The position numbers and the translations under genes were made by a program. The notes beneath the pieces were generated by a model. That model was not told the DNA's origin, did no database searches, and saw only the letters and a program-made list of their open reading frames with translations. Source: Aurifilum marmelostoma (taxonomy: Eukaryota > Ascomycota > Sordariomycetes > Diaporthales > Cryphonectriaceae). From it: 64,000 bases of DNA. The DNA lies in contig JAMXSV010000016.1 in assembly GCA_027559495.1 (NCBI GenBank), positions 682,001-746,000 of the forward strand. Direction: 5' to 3'. Shown piece by piece: positions 34,200 through 45,899 of the stretch; the first letter of the stretch is position 1, and every line of letters starts with the position of its first letter.

Positions 34200-35345
34200 G
34201 GGGAGTTTATTCCATCAATGATGACGACGATGGCCAAGCGGTTGAGAGGAATAAACTAATGTGTATATTAATAATGCAAAAGCCGTCATGCTGTGACGTT
34301 GAACATAGAAGTCTCCTGGACTCGCGTCCACTTGATTGTACATAGTTTGATGAAGTAGATGTCTTAATAAAGAAAAGATGGTTGAACTTCAGCTCAGATT
34401 GCAAGATTCTTCTTTTTGATAGTGTTATACAGATTGCTTACTTCCTGTGAGATCCTATAGGCAACCAATAGTCAGTACTCAGTAGTTGGAATGTGCATTC
34501 ATTCTATATACCTGTAAGTCATAGAAAACACGATGAAGAATCCTCACGGCAGTCGGCAACGCGATAGCCTTAACTCGTATATACCCATCCTTGTTGAACA
34601 GCACTGCGAGGTCCAAGCGGCCATGGGGTCAACCAGGGCAGTAACTGTATCCCGCCTATGGTCCTGATCAAACCAATAAGAACCACCACGCCTACACTAT
34701 CGAAGACATGGCGTGTTGAACTCCTACAGTGGAGAGGCCTTCCGAGCGCTAAGTCACTCTATAAGCCAGGGCACCGCGGATGGGCCGAATGGGTGCTGCG
34801 TACATAGCAAGCATCTCCTCCAGAGACTCGCCCTCTGCTGCTGGAGAGGGTATTCCCGGGGGTCTCCACAAGTTTTCCCCGGATCTATTGCTCACTTTTC
34901 CCCCCCTCTTGCGGACCTCACTTTTGTCTCCTCCCCCGTGCCCCTCCCGACCCGCCTTGCTGTGTGGTTCTCCACCTTCCCTAGAAGCCATGTGACCGTT
35001 GGGCCGAGTGGCTCATTCATCTTTTTTCGTTTTTTTCTTTTTCTTTTCTTGGCCCCTTCATGGTGAGGTTGGGGCCTATACCGCAATTTTCCACAATAAC
35101 TACCCTGCCGATCGGATCGGACATCCGAGAAACGCTCGGCTTGAAAGATGGAGTGGCATCATTTAGTATCTGGAGGACCAAGGCGTGGGAAGAACCAGCC
35201 CCACTGTCGTAGCGTGTCGACATGGCTGGTGAAGGAGAAGGGCCTATAAAAACTCATAGTCTCGCATTGAAAGTCGTATGATCAGGGTTGCTCCAACGAG
35301 AAAATCTCTCCAGATTTTGTGAACTCGTGAGTTACATGTCCAGAT
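34200..35345. promoter_or_regulatory. Intergenic region with TATA box of the carboxylesterase
   Basis: This 1.1-kb spacer contains a clear TATA box, TATAAAAA, at 35245-35252, about 100 bp before the carboxylesterase ATG. A T/C-rich tract lies at 35020-35060. No gene is seen. Confidence 0.55.
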
Positions 35346-37427
35346 ATGTTGCTGTCCCTCGGCTTCAGGAAGGCGACGTCGGTGCTGCCACTCGTAGCGG
35401 CCCTGTTCTCATCACAGTTGGCGACAGCAACTGTGATTGAGGGCCGATCCTCTCATGGTCCAGTGGCATATGCCTTGAATGGAACGTGTACGTCACATTA
35501 CCTTGGCGACCATTCTACCGATGCAATGAACTCAAGCTGACCTGCATCTAACCAGACGAAGGAATCTCCCTCCCACAGCTCTCTCAAGAGGTATTCCTCG
35601 GCGTTCCCTACGCCAACTCCTCCCGCCGCCTCCACCTAGCCGCCTCCCTCAACGAGACATGGACCGGGACCCGCCCAGCCCTCAGCCAAGGCGCCACCTG
35701 CCCCGGGGCCACCACCCAGTACGCCTATGGCTGGGAGATCGCCGAGGACTGTCTCAACTTCAACCTCGTCCGCCCGGCCGGCGTGACCCCCAACCAGTCC
35801 CTGCCCGTCATGGTCTGGATCTACGGCGGGGGCTTCTACCAGGGCGCCGCGCGGGACCCGGAGTTCAACCAGTCGTGGATCGTGCAGACGTCGCAGGAGA
35901 TCGGGATGCCTGTGATTGTGATCACGCTGAACTCGCGGCTTAGTGCTTGGGGGTATATGAACTCTGAGCAGGCTATCCGGCAGGGGGTGGCTAATCTGGG
36001 CCTGCGGGATGTCTGGAAGCACTTGGAATGGCTTCATGGTATGTTTTTTTTTTTTTTTTTGGGTCGAGAGGCAGGGTACTGTCTTTGAATGTTTAGTGCT
36101 GACTTGAGTAAAGAGAACATCAAAGGCTTTGGTGGTGATCCCAGTCGCATTACGGTCATGGGACAATCATCTGGTGGGTTGACTGTGGAAATGCTGGTAG
36201 GTCCATTTTCAAGCTCTCCTGGATATCTCGTCAAATAATAGATACTCATCGATATTGTGGTGTAGGCGATGGCATACAGTGGCCAGCATTCCCTCTTCAA
36301 CAACGGCATCACCTCGAGCATCACGCTTTTCTCGCCCTTCTGGTCGACCATCTCAGCACAGCAATCACTATACCAAGACCTCCTCAACATCACCGGTTGC
36401 TACTACGATAACGACAGCATGGAATGTCTTCGAGGGTGTAAGTAATTACCGCTATGCACTATTATACTGCCACACACAGACAAACACACCTCTCTCCAAT
36501 AGGCAGGTGAAGAAGTTAACGAGCCGCTCTCTCCTTAATCTTTATTCCCACAGTGGACTTTGCAACGTTCAACAAGAGCATAACATCGCTAGAAGGAGGC
36601 GGCAAAGGCTGGCGCCCAGTAGTCGACGGCGACTTTCTCAAAAACTCGCCCTACTTCCAGTTCGCCAACCAACAGATGGCCCACATCCCCCTCCTCGTAG
36701 GCAGCAACTCGGACGAAGGCCTGAGCACCTTCCAGACCGCCTCCAACACAGACGACGAGCTGGCCGCCGCCCTCCAGAGCCAGATGGGCGTCACCGCCAC
36801 CATGGCCCAGGAGCTGCTCGCGCTGTACCCGGCGGACGAGGGCGTGCAGTACCCGCCCTACTCGCAGCCCATGGACCTCGACTGGGTCAACCTCACCGCG
36901 GCCGTGGGCAAGTCCTCGGGCAACATGACGCGCAGGGCCTACGCCATGGGCGGCGACTGGTCGTCCATGTCCGGGCGGAGGCTGACGGCCTCGCGGTGGG
37001 GGAGGCCACGCGCGGCGCGCCCGTGTACTCGTACCGCTTCGACACGGACGTGCACCGGTTCCCGCTCACGACGACGGGGCTGGGCTTCAGCCAGCACGGC
37101 GCCGACCTGTCGTACGACTTCCGCCTGCCGTATGTGCCGTACACGGCCAACTTCCCGCTGGCCAACGTGTCGGCGCTGCAGAACGTGAGCTATGCGATCC
37201 AGGCGGCGTGGGTCAGCTTCGCGTCCACGGACAGCCCTAACCATCATGGGCTGGGCTGGGTGCCCGAGTGGCCTGAGTATACCGCGTCGAGACAGAACAT
37301 GGTGTGGAATGGGACGCTAGACGATACGTTGAACATACACATCGAGAACGACACTTTTCGCCAGGACCAGATACAGTGGTGGATGGATCATTGGGGCTAT
37401 CTGTTGCTCCAGGGCTTTCCGATATGA
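35346..37427 (+). CDS. Secreted type-B carboxylesterase/lipase with a single-base frameshift
   Basis: Five exons (35346-35487, 35556-36038, 36114-36196, 36266-36437, 36554-37427) encode about 584 aa of the alpha/beta-hydrolase carboxylesterase (cholinesterase-like) family. A hydrophobic signal peptide covers about residues 8-29. Family landmarks are VFLGVPYA, EDCLNFNLVRP, the oxyanion loop VMVWIYGGGFYQG, the nucleophile elbow GQSSGG (Ser227) and NSDEG (Glu348). Several Asn-x-Ser/Thr sites fit secretion. Exon 5 changes frame between about 36971 and 36978 (upstream MGGDWSSMSG, downstream EADGLAVGEATRGAPVYSYR). One missing base in GC-rich sequence explains it, and no intron signals are present. 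Intron 2 contains a T17 run. It is convergent with the regulator at 37615-39214. Substrate cannot be told from sequence. Confidence 0.87.
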
Positions 37428-37614
37428 TAGAATGATGCAAGGCGCAGCGGCGAGCAAGTCATGGCTTGGACTATGCGATCAGCTGGGTTTGGAAAAGACA
37501 CTCTTACATCGTCTATTAGCACAGGACTAGTAAATTGAAAAGAAGGAAGAAGAAAAAAAACATTACTATTACACTGATGTCGTTAAGGATACATGCATAT
37601 GGAAGAGATGATCT

Positions 37615-39214
37615 TCACACAATCAGGCAAGGGTCCGTCATCCCCCTTATTTCCTGCAACCAGTTCACAATCTCTTCACCATTTTGAACGCGCCTGTCCC
37701 TGGCATCCCATATACGGTGGAGCATATCTATGGCCGTCTCGACATAGCCCCAGGGACACACAAAGGAAGCCGCAAACTTGATGTCGTGCATGCGGGCTAG
37801 GCACCACTGCCTGCTGCCGGGATCATCGGCCTGCGCACCAGCCATGAATGTCGACCACACCAGCCCCTTGGAAAGAGGGTGCTCCTTTGGCACCTTTGCA
37901 ATGTGGTCGAGGAGATCACGATGCACCGAGTCCGTCGTTATATGCAGTAACTCTCCTACCCTCGGCACCGCGAGGAGGATATACATGCACGCCGCAATGC
38001 GCTGGATGTCGGCCATGTGGACTCGGATCTCGAGGCTGTCGAGGGCCGAGAGGTTCTGGATGCCGTTGACCCACGTGATGACATCGAACGCGAGCAGATC
38101 CTCAAACAAGGCGACGGCCTCGGTCACGTCGGAGGGAGAGAGCCTGCTAGCCTTGAGCAGGATATGCATGACGACAGGAGCTGCGCACCCATAGCTGAAC
38201 GCCGTTGTTTTCTCCAGCGCCGATACGATCTCCACTGGTCTGAACACCGACATGGACGTATCCTCCGGGTTGAGGAACACTGAGCCCAAGATATGATACG
38301 TGATGCAATCAGCGACAACAATGTCAGCCAGCTGGGCGATGCCTGAGGGCAAGCCTGAGCCTCCGAGCCTCTGGATGGAGCTGAGCAGGTTTCCGGCGGC
38401 CTCGATGTGCATCTTCCACTTTCCTCGCCCAGACTCTATCAGATCAAAGTTGATGAAGAAGACGACGGCGATCATAACGATGGGTCGGTTCACCGGGTCC
38501 AAGTGATCAAGAGCCTGACGAAGGAGGTGGTACGCCCTGCCCTGGGCAGTCAGGGCGTCCACAAGTTGCTGTTGGTGGGGAACGCCATGACAGCGGTAGA
38601 GGGCTACCATATGCACTGCTGACGTTGCCAGGATGATTTCGCGCAGATAGGGAAAATTGTGTAGTAGTGGGAGCATGAAGCGGAAAGGATTGGCCTCTCG
38701 GTCGATGGAGACCAGGTCTTGACAGACAGACCTATCGACTTTGTTTTGTTCGACCATGGACGTCAACTCATGCGTTCGAATGAAAGTTTTCAGAAGGAGA
38801 GGCGTAACACGTGTGATTCCTTTTTCACTTACAATGACTAATATAAAGTCGTTTTCCCGGTCCAATATCCTGCAGCAGAGGGTCTGCAAGGGAGAATTGG
38901 ATGGAGGGCGAGAAAGTGATGTTCACCGCTTCTGCACCTCCCACTGAGCATGGACAGAGGACCAGAGCATCCTTCTCCACTTGTTCACTCGAGGACCGTT
39001 GCTTTGAACCCTGACCGGGCGGCCCGCCAGCTGTGGCTGTATTGGTCCACCGGAGGAGGAGCCCGTAGCCGAGACATACTTGACCTCGCGCATGGCACTT
39101 CTCGCAGCCGGGCACTGAGCGGTCGCACCGCAGCCGAGCTCGACGACAGTTGTGACACGCGTTTCTGGCTGGCTTGACAAGTGAAGAAGTCCTGGGGTCT
39201 GTCAGGTTTGGCAT
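37615..39214 (-). CDS. Zn2Cys6 transcription factor
   Basis: Two exons, complement(38833..39214) and complement(37615..38738), give 501 aa. The donor is GTAAGT, and the acceptor chosen (AAAG at 38739-38742) restores the frame and gives a family-like junction, YISHFDRSVCQDLV. The DNA-binding domain has Cys at 20, 23, 30, 37, 40 and 47 (C-x2-C-x6-C-x6-C-x2-C-x6-C). The rest is the helical fungal-specific regulatory region of the type seen in many short C6 factors (VSIDREANPFRFMLPLLHN, then EIILATSAVHM). It is a nuclear, DNA-binding regulator. It is divergent from the MFS exporter at 39972 and convergent with the carboxylesterase, a layout common for a local pathway regulator. The target genes are inferred from position only. 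Confidence 0.9.
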
Positions 39215-39971
39215 GTTCCCTTCATTGTCACACGGCGACTTGCGGCGGCTGCTCAGGGCTCAATATTCGATGTGCATGGCGTACAGGGGTGAGATTCTAG
39301 CCCCGATGCGGTGGAGAGAGGCATGCACCTAGTGAGAGCAAGGTCATATAGAGAAAAGCTTGTTGGGTTTTATTGGAAGTAAGAGAGGCGACTGAGCGTT
39401 GCAAGTGGGAGCAATGGGAGAAAGTGCCTGATCAAACGTCAAACACCAACAGGCTCATGACGGAGAGCGTTTACATAATCAAGAACCGTTCTGATCTAGT
39501 CCCAGTCTGGAAGCCAAGACACAAGCCTTGCATTAGCGCGAGCCGTGTCCCACTGCCTCGGAAACGTCGCCTTCAACTTGCATCCGACTATGACGGCTCT
39601 TTCTATCACTTTCAAGGCTTTCCCCTACAAGGCAGCCAAAGAACAACCGTTGCATAGAATTACAAGACTTGTCTGCTAGCTTGGAATACAGTCTTGCATT
39701 AATAATTGATCATGAATAAGCCATTAAGTGAAAAGGAAAGAAAAAAAAGCCTACAATAATAGTATACAAGCAATACTTGGTTTAAGGCGTAGACAACACA
39801 ACATTCTCCACCCTTTACCTGACCCACTGACATGAGTAATTCCAGCAGTGGCGGGCTCTGGACGTCAGAGATATATAGGACGACAAAGAAAAAAGATAAA
39901 ATGGCTGCTGCTGTGTGTTGCACGATGGAGGTCACGGCCATGACAAGTAACCTCGTTCGGATCAAGTCAAC
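39215..39971. promoter_or_regulatory. Divergent promoter between Zn2Cys6 regulator and MFS exporter
   Basis: This 757-bp spacer serves both start codons. A TATA-like GATATATAGG lies at about 39868-39877, roughly 100 bp before the transporter ATG. CGG triplets, the core of Zn2Cys6 sites, occur near 39234-39250 and 39560. I could not find a convincing paired or palindromic site. Confidence 0.45.
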
Positions 39972-41694
39972 ATGTCCACCAATTATGATCCCGAGGCAAA
40001 CACCCCCAGCCCTGTATTGGGCCAGGGAGACGACCCGACGCTCCAGAAGGCAGATCTCGAACGGCTGGGAAGAGAAAGGCCCAAAGTCTTCTCGACGGCC
40101 CTTGAGGAGGTTCTGTTCTGTGCATCCATGGTCATGTCCATGTTGATGTCTGTAAGGCATTCCTCACCACCACAATTTCTGGTTGCGTTTGCTCCCCCCC
40201 CTCCCTCTCACTTGCTAATTAATCCATACGCTGGACTATCTAGGAATACTACATCTCTGGCTTCAACATCTTTCTGCCCCTAGTGTCAGCTGAGATGCAC
40301 ATTCCCAACGGCGCACAAGTCTGGCCGTCCAGCGTCTTCTCCCTCGTGATCGGGTCATTCCTCCTTCCATTCGGACGATTAGCAGATATCTACGGCGGCT
40401 TCATCGTCTTCACAGGCGGTCTGGTCTGGTTCTTCATCTGGACTCTCATCGCCGGCTTCAGCCACAACTACCAGATGCTCATCGCCGCCCGCGCCCTGCA
40501 GGGGTTTGGCCCCTCCGCGTTCCTCCCGGCTACCCTGATGATCCTTGGCAAGACATATCGACCTGGTCCAAGAAAGAACCTCATCTTTGGTCTCTATGGT
40601 GCCTTTGCACCGCTTGGGTTTTACCTGGGCATTATCATGGGCGGCGTCACTGGTGATCTCCTGTCATGGAGGTGGTACTTTTGGCTCGGCTCAATCATCA
40701 TCTTCGCCGTGTGTATTGGCGGCGTCTTCAGCATCCCGAGAGATACTTCACAGACGGTTGGCGGTGACATGGACTATTGGGGCCTCGCGACCACCGTGCC
40801 GGCCCTCATCCTCATCGTGTTCGCAGTCACGGATGGGGCACACGCCCCAGAGGGCTGGAAGACGGGTTATATAATCGCCACTCTGGTGCTCGGTGTCTCG
40901 CTGGTGGGAGCCGCCACGTACGTCGAGGGATGGGTCAGCTCCCACCCCCTGCTCCCAGGGAGCCTGTTCCGGCCAAAGCGCATGAAACTTCTTGTCGTGT
41001 CACTTACTTTTGCATACGGAACCTATGGTGTCTTTATATACTATGCAAGCTTCTAGTAAGCCTCCTTTCTTTCTTTCTTTCTTTGTTTTCTTGTTCTTTG
41101 CACCCATCATAAGACAGCAGCTGACCTGGCAATACCAGTCTCACCAACGTCATGAAATACAGCACCCTCCAGACAGCCCTCGCCTTCACCCCCATGGCGG
41201 CAGGCGGCGTCATCCTGTGCACCATCGGCGGCTTCACCCTACACATCCTTTCCGGTCGTCTTCTCCTCATGCTCTCGGGCTCCGGCTTCCTGCTCAGCGT
41301 GCTCATGTTCGCGCTCATCCCCGAGGGCGGCTCGTACTGGGCCTACATCCTCCCCGCCATGATCGGGTCCACCCTGGGCATCGACATCACATACAACGTC
41401 ACCAATGTCTTCATCACGACAAACATCCCCGTCAAGGACCAGGGCGCTGCGGGGGCCCTGATCAACACCTTGGTGTTCCTGCCCATAAGCTTGTTCCTTG
41501 GGCTGGCGGACGTGGTGGCTGCGCATTATGAGCCGATGGGGGAGAGGATAAGTTACAAGGCGGCGCTGTGGTTTGGTACGGGCTGTGCTGCGACTGCGCT
41601 TCTTCTCTTTTGTTTTATGGATACGGGAAGAGCGGAGAGTCAGCTTCGGGTTGAGGAGCGAGAGGACGGGCAGCATGGGAAGAGCGAGACATGA
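39972..41694 (+). CDS. DHA2-type MFS transporter
   Basis: Three exons, 39972-40151, 40244-41055 and 41139-41694, give 515 aa. The Tyr codon at the second junction is split (TA/T) and removes an apparent stop. The protein is a multi-span (12-14 TM) major facilitator of the plasma or vacuolar membrane. Visible landmarks are GRLADIYGG in loop 2-3 (MFS motif A), ARALQGFGPSAFLPATLMIL in TM4 and GLYGAFAPLGFYLGIIMGG in TM5 (antiporter-type motif C region). Also present is KDQGAAGALINTLVFLPISL near TM11. This pattern fits the DHA2/ATR1-like drug:proton antiporters, so export of a small toxic compound or metabolite is likely. Its divergent partner is a Zn2Cys6 regulator, which probably controls it. 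Confidence 0.9.
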
Positions 41695-42492
41695 AAGGTT
41701 CGAGTGGTATGAGGGGGATATATAGAGCGACGAGCAGTATTGATATTATAACCCAGAAATAGAATCAAATCATTTAGTAATATTGTCCAATGTTTGACGG
41801 GCTCCGGGGTGCGTGGTCAACGGTCCGATGCCTCGAGAATATATTGACTATGACATTAGGTAGGCTCGGTTTACCTTCGCTTATCTACAATTGCAGCTAG
41901 ATGATAGTCTACTTGCTTGCTAACAAAGAATATACAGAGTATCGATATCAATTTTGTCCTCCAACAGTATGACTAGGTACGAGATATTCACAAGGCTTGG
42001 TCACGCAAAAAGCGATCGCCAATACGTTGCACTGTTTCAAACGCTTTTTAAGTTGTCACATATTACAACCTATACGGGCACTAAAATGATGGCTGTGCCT
42101 TTGTTCCCACCAAGGCATTGTTCTAACCGCGAATCCAGTCAACGACTAAAGTAATGAGTATAACAAAGTTAGGGTAGGTGACAAGCACTGCAACAAAGAC
42201 ATTTGTATTCAAGAATATTGGGGCAGGGCTAAAATGAGGTAAGGGGTAGAAAAAGTACGCAAAGTCCATTCATATATCCAGAGGTCCATAAAGCTGTGTA
42301 TTTCCGAACAAATTTGACCCCTTTTCTTTTCGTTTCCCACAAAACGGACAACCTCTACAAAAAGATCCCCAAGCATAAAAGAGCTTCACCATATAATTAC
42401 ATCAATAAGGCCTATAGAGCGCCATAACGTTGCAGAGAAACCCTCTCAACGTACTCGATAGAGATCGTTTGAGAGACGAAGCCACGACCAAC
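41695..42492. other. Intergenic region
   Basis: This 0.8-kb AT-rich spacer lies between the MFS gene and the P-loop gene. The frame of the next gene is open from 42430 but starts there with a TTG, so the ATG at 42493 is taken as its start. No other feature is seen. Confidence 0.45.
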
Positions 42493-43131
42493 ATGAAGCA
42501 GATCAACACGACCAGCAGACTGGCCAAGTCAGACAAACAAGGAGACTCTATGATCCTAGCTGGATTCCCAGCCATCGGCAAATCCTCCTTGACCAAGACC
42601 ACGCCCCTTTCCTGTCAAGAGCTTTCGCCGGGCGACGAGCCAGTCAGATTTGGGAAGAACATGGCGAAACCAGCATTATGGGTCTCGGCGACCGGCGCTA
42701 GGCATCGTGTTTTCGACATCGACAGCTCCGAGTACAAGAACGCAGACGGTACAGACGACTTTGAGTCATACATTGCAATAATAATGCTGATAATTGAACA
42801 GTATCCTGGCTCTATCCTTCTGGTCTGTACAAAGCCGGGGTTGGCCAGAGAAATGCGCAAGAGACGCCTGGACTACGCCCTTGTCTACCCGAGACGGGAG
42901 CTAAAAGATGCATGGCTGGCTCGTCAAGCAGACCGGATTCGAAAGGTAGAAAAACAGTATGGTGAGGTGTCTTTGGAATCAAGAGCACAGCAGGGACTCT
43001 ACAAGGTTATGGAGAAGAAGTGGAACGAGTGGCAGGATGGGTTCGAGCAGGAGGAGGTGGCGAGGTTTGAGTTTGACGAAGATGACTACTTGAAGGACTG
43101 TATGGACGAGATACTGGAGAAGGTAGTCTGA
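42493..43131 (+). CDS. P-loop NTPase/nucleotide-kinase-like protein
   Basis: This single exon encodes 212 aa. A Walker A motif, GFPAIGKS, spans residues 24-31. It is followed by VFDIDSSEY (73-81), an acidic strand like those that hold magnesium or substrate in small kinases, ILLVCTK (108-114) and YALVYPRRELKDAWLARQ (128-145). This succession of motifs resembles small kinase-like proteins I know from bacteria and phages better than any common fungal enzyme. The C-terminus is charged and helical. The gene has no intron and its codon bias looks weaker than that of its GC3-rich neighbours, though I did not compute it. A nucleotide or nucleoside kinase-type activity is plausible, the substrate unknown. 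It lies on the same strand as the MFS gene, 0.8 kb downstream. Confidence 0.75.
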   Translation: MKQINTTSRLAKSDKQGDSMILAGFPAIGKSSLTKTTPLSCQELSPGDEPVRFGKNMAKPALWVSATGARHRVFDIDSSEYKNADGTDDFESYIAIIMLIIEQYPGSILLVCTKPGLAREMRKRRLDYALVYPRRELKDAWLARQADRIRKVEKQYGEVSLESRAQQGLYKVMEKKWNEWQDGFEQEEVARFEFDEDDYLKDCMDEILEKVV

Positions 43132-43813
43132 GGACGCAGTCGTTGACTAATCATTGTAGCAGTATATAAATATCATAGGATAGACTTTGGGGCGGGCAGC
43201 CGTAGATCACAGAGTGAGATGCGCATGTTGGTCCGACCTGAAGTCAAGTCTTTTGAACAAATAACACATCTGTGGTGTGATTCTGAGTAAAGCATTCAGT
43301 ATAATATATATAAGCTGACAGTTTCAGTCCCTTAAAACCTTCATCAAGGAATTGGGAGGGACTTTGTTTTTGTTCTTTTTTCACCCTCGCCAAGCATCAG
43401 TAGGCACAGCATCGGGCGGAGCAACTGATTACCATGATCAACAGTGGCTATAGGGCATTATAATTCAGGCCAAATCCAAGGAAATGATTGCTGAACTCAA
43501 TGTGATCGTCCTGGTTGTCGTCAACAACAACAACAACAACAACAGCCCATCTTTTGGCCAGACCAGTAAGCTGCCTTTACAGACAACCAGTATAATCGCT
43601 ACAGGGAGTAGACATAGAAAAGGGTTAGGGTCACTGGAGGAACTCATGTATACGCTGTATCTCACTAGTGCTGTTCCATTCCAAGGCCACCCTACCAGCA
43701 ACCTCGCCATTCTTTCGACCTCTGCCAAAGAAATCAGCCCATACATACCATCACTCCACGCGCCCGTGTCCTCCTTTTTTCGAGGAGACACCCAGCGCAT
43801 CCCGACCGCCAAG
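43132..43813. other. Intergenic region
   Basis: This 0.7-kb spacer contains a CAA trinucleotide repeat at 43522-43544 and is otherwise featureless. It probably carries the promoter of the zinc-finger gene that follows. Confidence 0.45.
43522..43544. repeat. CAA trinucleotide repeat
   Basis: Seven or more CAA units upstream of the zinc-finger gene. Confidence 0.75.
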
Positions 43814-44972
43814 ATGCCCCGTAAGATGGACAGTGACACGCGCGTGAATTTCAGAATCTACGAGGTGAGTGTGTATGGTGAGATATATGATTGTCATTCT
43901 TTCTTTTTTCTTTTTCAAAAAGGGTGGTCCAACAAAAAAAAAAAAAAAAAAAAAACGAACGCTGTGGCGAAACCTACAACGGTAAAATTGACAGGCAGGG
44001 TCACCCAGCCTTGCTAGAATCACCCCATCCCACCACACATTCATTGCCTCAGATTCAAACACCATCTTGCTCTCTACCTGTGCCTCCTCCGCTCTGTCCA
44101 GCCTCTCCTTCATTATTCATTAGCTAGCTAATCCTCACACGAAACCTACTTCCTCCGCCGCCCCGCCCGCACAGGATGAAGCCCACGCACAGAGGCGAGC
44201 CTTCTGCCTGCACTGCAACAAGGACGCCTGCGCCGACAACATCCAGCGCATGAAGAACCACCTCCTGAAATGCGAGTCCTACATGAACAGCGGCGAGCCC
44301 GGCATCTACCACATGCTCGTGGACGGACAGCCCGGGCCCGTGCCGGGATCCGGGTCCGAGCCGCTGCACTCGACGGGCGGGTTAGAGGGCCATCACACCT
44401 ACGCGGGGCCGATAGCTACTACTACAAATACTACTACTACTACTACTAATAACCCCAGTCCCATCCTCGACGGCGCCAGCTCGTCGCACGCGCACGAAGC
44501 TCACCGCAGAACAAGCAGCGGCGTCATGAGCATGGCGGCCATGACGGAGCCACCAGTGCCACCTGTGCCGACCACCCCGGCGCCCGCACCTCCCAGCGCC
44601 CTAGGCATGCCTCCCCTACCACCACCACCACCAGCAGCAGCAACAACGCCCGCCACCACCAGCATCGAAACCCCAATGGCGCCTCCCCCACCACCGTCGT
44701 CGTCAGCAAGAGCAGCCCCGCCAGCCCAGCCCAGCCCCAAGGCGGCCCAGAACAGCCTGGACAAGGTGCGCCACGCCATGGGCCGGTCGACGCGGCGGAT
44801 GGAGAGCCTCGAGGCGGTGCTCAAGACGCAGGTGCAGGACGGGATGCACAACGCGGCGACGCACGTGCGGGCGGCGATCCGGGACGAGCGGGACCGGCTG
44901 TTTAGGCTGTCGCAGACGCTGGTCAAGGCCGAGCTGCGGCTGAGGGAGGCGCCTCTGGCGGGCACGTTGTAG
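43814..44972 (+). CDS. BED-like zinc-finger protein with proline-rich middle
   Basis: Two exons, 43814-43864 and 44175-44972, give 282 aa. The 310-bp intron (GTGAGT...CACAG) is long for this window and carries an A22 run. Near the N-terminus is a single zinc-binding pattern, C28-x2-C31-x14-H46-x3-C50 (FCLHCNKDACADNIQRMKNH), which fits a BED-type finger, a DNA-binding fold shared by transposases and host regulators. The middle is Thr/Pro-rich with a (ACT)n-coded Thr tract and several polyproline blocks. The C-terminus (about 225-282) is a charged, probably coiled helix (RRMESLEAVLKTQVQDGM). No transposase core is present, so this looks like a host nuclear protein rather than a mobile element. 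Confidence 0.75.
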
Positions 44973-45899
44973 GGGGGTTCTTTTTTGTGTGTGTGTGTGT
45001 GTGTGTGTGTTTCGAGTGCCGGCGTTCTAGGTTTCGGGATTTGAGCGTGGAGACGGCCTTGTTTATTTTCTTTCATTCCTGCAAAGATACCTCTTTTGCA
45101 CAATCTGGCAATGCTCTTGCGACGTAGGCGTTGGAACAGGCCTGATAGGATCAAATTTCACCCGGCAGACAACAACTACGAATTCATCGTGACTGGAGCA
45201 CCCGCTGTATGAACACAGCCCTAAACAAGAATCAATCAGTCGTGAGAGAAGAGGTCACGCCGCGGTCGGCTGTTTCGTAAACGGTCTTGTCGTGGGTGCC
45301 GTGGTCGGTCTTTTGGTGGTCGAACGTAAGCACTGCGCAGGTGCTGACTGTGCAGCGCCGTGGGACGAGAAGAGGACCCTCCCCCCGTTCTGTCCACGAA
45401 GAAAGGTGAGGGAAAAAAAAAAAAAAAAAAGAAAGTCGATCAAGACAAATCAAACAAAACAAAACAAACAATCTAAATGAGAAATCGGTATCATTTCTAT
45501 GAAAATGTAATGCATGCCATAGTATAGCCCTCCTGAAAATCAACAACCCAGAGATATCACAATGCTTAGAGAAAAAAAACAGCTTCACCAAAACCCCTTC
45601 CCAGTTCCAATGAGTGGCCATAGGCGCACACTGTATGTAAAAGAAACCCAAGACGCCGACACCAGGTCAAGAAAAAGAGAGAAAGAAAAAGAGAGACATA
45701 GGAAAAAGAAAAAAGAAAAGAAGAAAAAAAAATCAAAAAGGGGATGCCACGTGGGGAATTTCCCCCAAAAACAGGCAACGAATCCTCAAAACGCCGTAAC
45801 CAAACCCACTTTTTCTCCTTTAATCAATGCAAGAGTTGTACAGATATATATGTATATTGGCTTGTGTTTTGAAGCCAGTTGTCGCCCAAGACCTCACCC
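44973..45899. other. Intergenic, convergent 3' regions
   Basis: Between two convergent genes lie a GT microsatellite (44987-45010) and purine-rich tracts, including an A-run near 45413-45430 and AG-rich sequence at 45668-45735. The short open frames here are low-complexity and not credible as genes. Confidence 0.5.
44987..45010. repeat. GT microsatellite
   Basis: Dinucleotide repeat just after the stop codon of the zinc-finger gene. Confidence 0.8.

Noticed and set aside
41053..41060. Apparent stop codon TAG in the MFS exporter
   Set aside because: It spans a GTAAGC donor; splicing to the acceptor at 41138 replaces it with a Tyr codon and restores the frame.
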